Source of the DNA: an uncultured Archangium sp.
GTDB lineage: Bacteria > Myxococcota > Myxococcia > Myxococcales > Myxococcaceae
Direction: 5' to 3'
NCBI GenBank assembly: GCA_937875615.1
Contig: CALNBU010000993.1
Coordinates: forward strand, 1-7,962
DNA length: 7,962 bases
The notes beneath the pieces are model-generated. The model was not told where the DNA came from, did not search any database, and saw nothing but the letters and a program-made list of their open reading frames with translations. Of this stretch, positions 4,067 to 7,962 are shown in pieces (the first letter of the stretch is position 1; each line of letters begins with the position of its first letter). A program made the position numbers and the translations under genes.

Positions 4067-5472
4067 CGCTGCTGCTCCTCGCCGACCTCGCGGCCCCTCC
4101 CACCGAGGCCCTCGACAGCTCCACCCTCATCGTCGGCGGCGCGTGCTTCGCCGTGGCGCTCTTCATGCTGTACGCGCTGCGGCGCGTGATGCGCCGGCGC
4201 CCCACGGCCCCCGAGCCCAGGCCGCTGCCGCCGCCCGCCGTCCAGCCCACCCTCGACGCGGCCCCCCAGCCGCCGAAGGTGGCGCTGGCGCCCAGCGCGG
4301 AAGAAGAGGCGAAGCGCACCCAGGCCGAAGACGCGCGCCGCAAGGCCGCCGAGCTGAAGGCCCAGGAGGCCTCCAGAGAATCGGTGGAGGCCGCGCGCAA
4401 GGAGGCCTACCGGGCCGAGAAGGCGCTGGAGGCCGAGGAGAAGGAGCGCAAGCGACGCGAGCGCGAAGAGGCCGAGCGCCTCGTTCGGGAAGAGGCCGCC
4501 CGCCGTCAGGAAGAGGCCGCGCGGGCCGAGGCCGAGGCGAAGGCCGCGGCGCAGAAGAAGGTGGCGGCCGAGGCTGGCCAGACGCTGGCGGCGGGCCTCG
4601 CGAAGACGAAGCGCGAGGGCTTCATGGCCCGCCTCTCGGGCCTCTTCGGCGGCGCGCCCAGGGCCCTCGACGAGTCGGTGCTGGCCGAGCTGGAGGAGGT
4701 GCTGTTCACCGCCGACATCGGCGTGCGCACCGCCTCGCGCCTGGTGGAGCTGGCCCGCGAGAAGGCGAAATCGAACGAGCAGCTCAAGGCCGTCATCCGC
4801 GAAGAGGTGCGGCGCATCGTCGACCTCCCGGTGAAGCACACCCTGGCCGGCGGCGGACCTCCGCACGTCATCATGGTGGTGGGCGTCAACGGCGCGGGGA
4901 AGACCACCACCATCGGCAAGCTGGCCGCCAGGGCCCACGGCGAGGGCCGCCGGGTGCTGCTGGGCGCGGGCGACACCTTCCGCGCCGCGGCCGCCGAGCA
5001 GCTCGACGTATGGGCCGTGCGCGCCGGCGCCGAGCTGGTGAAGGGGAAAGAAGAGTCGGACCCGGCCTCGGTGGTGTTCGACGCGGTGAAGCAGGGCGTG
5101 GAGAAGAAGGTGGACCTGGTCCTCGCCGACACCGCGGGGCGCCTCCACACCAGCGCCAACCTGATGGAGGAGCTCAAGAAGGTGCGTCGGGTCATCGACA
5201 AGGCGCTGCCCGGCGCGCCCCACGAGGTGCTGTTGGTGTTGGACGCCACCATGGGCCAGAACGCCATCGCGCAGGCGCGGCAGTTCCAGGACGCGGTGGG
5301 CGTCACCAGCATCGCCCTCACCAAGCTCGACGGCACCGCCAAGGGCGGCGTCATCATCGGCATCTGCGACGAGCTCAAGGTGCCGGTGGCCTGGGCCGGC
5401 GTGGGCGAGAAGGTGGCCGACCTCCGACCCTTCGACTCCAGGGAGTTCGTCGAAGCGCTGTTCGACGGGTAG
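4063..5472 (+). CDS. ftsY: Signal recognition particle receptor FtsY
   Basis: This SRP-receptor GTPase docks ribosome-nascent-chain-SRP complexes at the inner membrane and delivers them to SecYEG. Length is 469 residues. Residues 21-40 form a membrane helix followed by RRVMRRR, a positive-inside stop, so it is probably membrane-anchored. Residues 50-72 are Pro-rich. Residues 79-168 are an uninterrupted, highly charged Glu/Arg/Lys/Ala helix standing in for the acidic A domain of E. coli. The NG domain occupies about 180-469: N-domain helices, then P-loop GVNGAGKT (274-281), DTFRAAAAEQL (304-314), DTAGR (356-360), TKLDGTAKGG (420-429) and the closing GVGEKVADLRPF (446-457). The last separates FtsY from Ffh, as does the lack of an M domain. 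The GTG start is set by the four-base overlap with the upstream lipoprotein gene and the membrane helix it retains. A photolyase-family gene follows four bases after the stop. Confidence 0.97.
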   Translation: MTLLLLADLAAPPTEALDSSTLIVGGACFAVALFMLYALRRVMRRRPTAPEPRPLPPPAVQPTLDAAPQPPKVALAPSAEEEAKRTQAEDARRKAAELKAQEASRESVEAARKEAYRAEKALEAEEKERKRREREEAERLVREEAARRQEEAARAEAEAKAAAQKKVAAEAGQTLAAGLAKTKREGFMARLSGLFGGAPRALDESVLAELEEVLFTADIGVRTASRLVELAREKAKSNEQLKAVIREEVRRIVDLPVKHTLAGGGPPHVIMVVGVNGAGKTTTIGKLAARAHGEGRRVLLGAGDTFRAAAAEQLDVWAVRAGAELVKGKEESDPASVVFDAVKQGVEKKVDLVLADTAGRLHTSANLMEELKKVRRVIDKALPGAPHEVLLVLDATMGQNAIAQARQFQDAVGVTSIALTKLDGTAKGGVIIGICDELKVPVAWAGVGEKVADLRPFDSREFVEALFDG

Positions 5473-5476
5473 CGCC

Positions 5477-6937
5477 GTGCTGCGCCGGGTGCGTGAGCTG
5501 AACGACGCGCCGGTGCACCCGCGGCGCGCCTGGGTCCTCTACTGGATGACCAGCTTCCGGCGCGCGCGCTCCAACTTCGCGCTCGACCGGGCGCTGTGGC
5601 ACGCGAAGACCCTCGGTCGCCCGCTGGTGGTGCTCGAGGCGCTGCGGGTGGCCTCCCCCCACGCCAGCGACCGGCTGCACACCTTCGTGCTGCAGGGCAT
5701 GGCCGACAACGCGGCGGCCTTCGCCGACAGCCCGGTGCACCACTACCCCTACGTCGAGCGCGAGGCCGGCGAAGGCGCCGGGCTGGTGGAGGCGCTCGCC
5801 CGCGACGCCTGCGTGGTGGTGGGCGACGACTGGCCCGGCTTCTTCATTCCCCGGCTCCACCGCGCGATGGCCCCGCGCCTCCCGGTGCGCTTCGAGGTGG
5901 TGGACAGCAACGGCCTCTTCCCCATGCACGACACCCCGCGCGTCTTCTCCACCGCGCACTCCTTCCGCGTGCACCTGCAGAAGACGCTGCCGGCGCACCT
6001 CGCCACCCAGCCGCTGGAGGCGCCGCTGCGCGGCCTCTCGCTGCCCACGCTGGAGAAGCTGCCCCGGCGCCTCACCGGCCGCTGGCCCCGCGCCGGAGAC
6101 GAGGCGCTGCGGGCCGCGCCGTCGTTCCTCGCGACGCTGCCCATCGACCACTCCGTCCCGCCGGTGGCGCTGCGGGGCGGGAGTAGCGCCGCGCGCGACC
6201 GCGCCCGGCACTTCGTGACCCACGCGCTGAGCGCCTACCACGAGCGGAGAGACGAGCCGGAGGTGGACGGCACCAGCCGCCTCTCGCCGGCCCTGCACTT
6301 CGGGCACCTCTCCACCCACGAGCTCTTCCAGTTGGTGCTGCCCGCTGGCTGGGCTCCCGACAGGCTCGGACGGTCCATCGGCGGCGCCCGGCAGGGCTGG
6401 TGGCAGGTCCCCGCGCCGACGGAGGCCTTCCTCGACCAGCTCGTCACCTGGCGGGAGCTGAGCTTCAACATGGCCAGCCATCGGCCAGACGACTTCACCT
6501 CCTTCGACGCGCTGCCGCCGTGGGCCCTGGCCACCATGAAGGCGCACCAGCACGACGCGCGCCCGCACCTCTACACGCGCGAAGAGTTCGAGCGCGGGCT
6601 CACGCACGACCCGCTGTGGAACGCGGCCATGGGGCAGCTGCGCAGCGAAGGCTGGTTCCACAACCACCTGCGCATGCTGTGGGGCAAAAAAATCTACGAG
6701 TGGTCGCCCAGCGGCCGCGAGGCGCTGCGCACCATGGACTTCCTGATGAGCCGCTACGCGCTCGACGGTCGCGACCCGGTGTCCTGGAGCGGCGCGCTGT
6801 GGGTGCTGGCCCGCTACGACCGCGCCTGGGGCCCGGGGCGCCCCATCTTCGGCACGCTGCGCTTCATGAGCTCCGCCAACCTCGCGCGGAAGGTGCGGGT
6901 GAAGGACTACCTCCAGCGCTTCGGAACTCCAGGCTGA
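5477..6937 (+). CDS. phr: Class II-type deoxyribodipyrimidine photolyase family protein
   Basis: The predicted product is a flavoprotein that uses blue or near-UV light to split cyclobutane pyrimidine dimers in DNA. At 486 residues it is full-length for class II enzymes. It has an N-terminal Rossmann-like half beginning VLYWMTSFRRARSNFAL (20-36), and a C-terminal FAD-binding helical half. That half shows SRLSPALHFGHLS (267-279), QLVTWRELSFN (321-331), THDPLWNAA (376-384), GWFHNHLRMLWGKKIYEW (392-409) and GALWVLARYDRAWGPGRPIFG (in parts: GALWVLARYDRAW 439-451, RPIFGTLRFMSSAN 455-468). These are class II signatures rather than the class I/cryptochrome pattern. The HNHLRMLWGKK block differs from the HGYMRMYWAKK form usual in class II, so a diverged subgroup is possible. 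The GTG at 5477 lies four bases after the ftsY stop; GTG at 5489 is an alternative that keeps all motifs. Translation is probably coupled to ftsY. Photoreactivation is known in Myxococcus. Confidence 0.93.
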   Translation: MLRRVRELNDAPVHPRRAWVLYWMTSFRRARSNFALDRALWHAKTLGRPLVVLEALRVASPHASDRLHTFVLQGMADNAAAFADSPVHHYPYVEREAGEGAGLVEALARDACVVVGDDWPGFFIPRLHRAMAPRLPVRFEVVDSNGLFPMHDTPRVFSTAHSFRVHLQKTLPAHLATQPLEAPLRGLSLPTLEKLPRRLTGRWPRAGDEALRAAPSFLATLPIDHSVPPVALRGGSSAARDRARHFVTHALSAYHERRDEPEVDGTSRLSPALHFGHLSTHELFQLVLPAGWAPDRLGRSIGGARQGWWQVPAPTEAFLDQLVTWRELSFNMASHRPDDFTSFDALPPWALATMKAHQHDARPHLYTREEFERGLTHDPLWNAAMGQLRSEGWFHNHLRMLWGKKIYEWSPSGREALRTMDFLMSRYALDGRDPVSWSGALWVLARYDRAWGPGRPIFGTLRFMSSANLARKVRVKDYLQRFGTPG

Positions 6938-6943
6938 GTGGGT

Positions 6944-6959
6944 GGGCGCCTTCGCGCCC
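6944..6959 (+). terminator. GC-rich hairpin after the photolyase gene, possible terminator without T-tract
   Basis: GGGCGC-CTTC-GCGCCC begins seven bases after the stop codon and forms six G-C pairs around a four-base loop. No T-tract follows, so it is not a canonical intrinsic terminator; it may slow polymerase or protect the 3' end. The rest of 6960-7106 is C-rich, G-poor on the plus strand and holds no recognisable gene, which would suit Rho-dependent ending. Confidence 0.35.
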
Positions 6960-7106
6960 CGCGCTGCGCCCCCTCACGCCGCGCGCCCCCTCGCCCGCCA
7001 CCAAGAATGCCGGCGGACCTCTGCGCGGTCGAGCGCGCCGACATGGTCATCCGTTGTCTCCGCCCTGCTCCACCTTCCCTCGCGCCTGTGGCATCACCGC
7101 CCCCGC

Positions 7107-7962
7107 ATGCCGATGAAGACCGGGACCGCCCTGCGGGCTGCCGCGGGCCTGTTGTTGCTCGGCGCCTCGCTGGGCGTGGTGCTGCGCGTCGCCCAGTGGA
7201 CACCGCTGAGCGGCCTGCACGTGGGCAACGCGGTGCACGCGCACTCCCACACGCTGTACTTCGGCTGGGCGGGCCTCGCGCTCTTCGCCTTGATGCTGGA
7301 GCGCGTCGAGGCGCCGGCGCGCGCGTCGGGGTGGGTGCTGAGCGCGCTCGCGGCGCTGGGCCTCGCCACCTTCTTCGTCTTCTTCTTCGACGGCTATGGA
7401 CGCGCCGGGGTGGCGCTGTCCGCGGCCTCGGTCGTCCCCTTCGGCGCGGCGGTGGGGCTGTTTCTCGTCTCGGCGCGCGGACGGCGCGGCGTCGACCTCC
7501 CCTTCCTCCGCCTGGGCGCGGGCTTCGTGGTGCTGTCCTACGCGGCGGCGCTCTCGCGGGTGGCGCTGAAGGTGGCGGGCCACGACGAGCCGGTGCTGGC
7601 GGCGCTCGCGGTCCATCTCTTCCTCGGGGCCTTCGGCGCGTTCTTCCTCGTCACCACCCTGGGGCTGGTGCTGCGCGCCACCGGCGCCACCGCGACTCCG
7701 GCGCTCCGCACCCTCTCCGGCTTTCTTCCGCTGCTGCCGCTGGCCCCGCTGGTGGTGGTCCCCGGCGTCGACGACACCCCGGTGGGTCCGGTGGCACGAC
7801 TGGCCGCCTCGTTGACCCTGGTGCCGGCCCTGCTCTGGCTCCGGGAGGCGCGGCGGCTCGACGGCCTCCTGCGCAGCGCGGCCGGCGCCTGGGCCCTGGC
7901 CGCCGCGCTCCTCGCCGCGACCTCGCTGGGCGCGCTGCCCACCCTGCCACTGCAACGGCACG
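7107..7962 (+). CDS. Polytopic membrane protein with HAHSH motif, 3' end beyond the window
   Basis: The frame is open from ATG at 7107 to the right edge, giving 285 residues. A second in-frame ATG at 7113 is equally possible; neither has a clear ribosome-binding site. The product is strongly hydrophobic, with roughly seven or eight membrane segments (about residues 9-27, 48-64, 76-94, 103-121, 135-151, 163-188, 203-220, 230-245, and another from 258). The most distinctive feature is HVGNAVHAHSHTLYFGW (38-54) at the start of the second segment, with another His (170) at the head of a later helix. His-rich helix starts of this form are found in NnrS and heme-copper-oxidase subunit I-like membrane proteins, where they bind heme or metal, so a heme- or copper-linked role is possible but not shown. 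The reading frame uses strongly GC-biased third positions, and the competing frames on both strands give only Arg/Gly/Gln-rich nonsense. Confidence 0.8.
   Translation, partial: MPMKTGTALRAAAGLLLLGASLGVVLRVAQWTPLSGLHVGNAVHAHSHTLYFGWAGLALFALMLERVEAPARASGWVLSALAALGLATFFVFFFDGYGRAGVALSAASVVPFGAAVGLFLVSARGRRGVDLPFLRLGAGFVVLSYAAALSRVALKVAGHDEPVLAALAVHLFLGAFGAFFLVTTLGLVLRATGATATPALRTLSGFLPLLPLAPLVVVPGVDDTPVGPVARLAASLTLVPALLWLREARRLDGLLRSAAGAWALAAALLAATSLGALPTLPLQRH

Noticed and set aside
3781..5223. Long minus-strand open frame (480 codons) opposite the lipoprotein gene and ftsY
   Set aside because: The translation is Leu/Gly/Arg/His-rich low-complexity sequence with no motif. It is the antisense shadow of a high-GC gene whose plus-strand frame has unmistakable FtsY motifs.
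5375..6667. Minus-strand open frame (430 codons) opposite the photolyase gene
   Set aside because: It lies antisense to a fully motif-supported photolyase and gives Val/Gly/Arg/His-rich nonsense.
7047..7961. Minus-strand open frame (304 codons) at the right edge
   Set aside because: The product is Gln/Arg/Gly/Glu-rich without hydrophobic pattern, while the plus-strand frame gives a clean multi-pass membrane protein.

Overview
The window reads as chromosomal DNA of a high-GC deltaproteobacterium, most likely a myxobacterium. The basis is strongly GC-biased third codon positions, a Pro-Asp-Ala-Gly-Glu-rich predicted lipoprotein of a kind common in Myxococcales, an FtsY with an N-terminal membrane helix, a class II-type photolyase, and a near-consensus sigma-54 promoter. 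No insertion sequence, tRNA, rRNA operon, CRISPR array or phage gene is visible. This is core or house-keeping chromosome with some lineage-specific genes.

Left part (1-845). A partial gene leaves on the minus strand and begins with an MJ0042-type zinc finger whose fourth ligand is Ser. It is divergent from a TIGR02300-type (FYDLN acid) protein at 224-478. Convergent with that is a previously hidden 44-residue gene on the minus strand (488-622). It has a strong AGGAGG ribosome-binding site and a -24/-12 promoter at 651-666, positioned so that the predicted transcript start lies just 18 bases before the ATG. A 20-bp dyad at 751-770 sits about 111-130 bases upstream of that start, a usual place for a sigma-54 activator site, and also upstream of the next rightward gene.

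Middle part (846-3033). A two-gene rightward unit encodes a COG1579 coiled-coil/C4 zinc-ribbon protein (TTG start) and an RNase HI-like enzyme with an unusual N-terminal helical extension. Facing it is a predicted secreted lipoprotein with seven 18-bp tandem repeats and a C-terminal domain that looks like a nuclease-fold core without its catalytic residues.

Right part (3116-7962). The class A RNase P RNA gene rnpB (about 3116-3508) heads a rightward array. It is followed by a small lipoprotein, then ftsY (4-base overlap), then a photolyase-family gene (4-base gap). The three coding genes look like one translationally coupled operon. After 169 bases a polytopic membrane protein with a HAHSH motif runs off the right edge.

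The most noteworthy item is the compact sigma-54-promoted small protein gene, where promoter, leader, ribosome-binding site and reading frame all agree. Other points worth checking are the possible activator/operator dyad, the degenerate nuclease-like lipoprotein, and the tight rnpB-to-lipoprotein junction.
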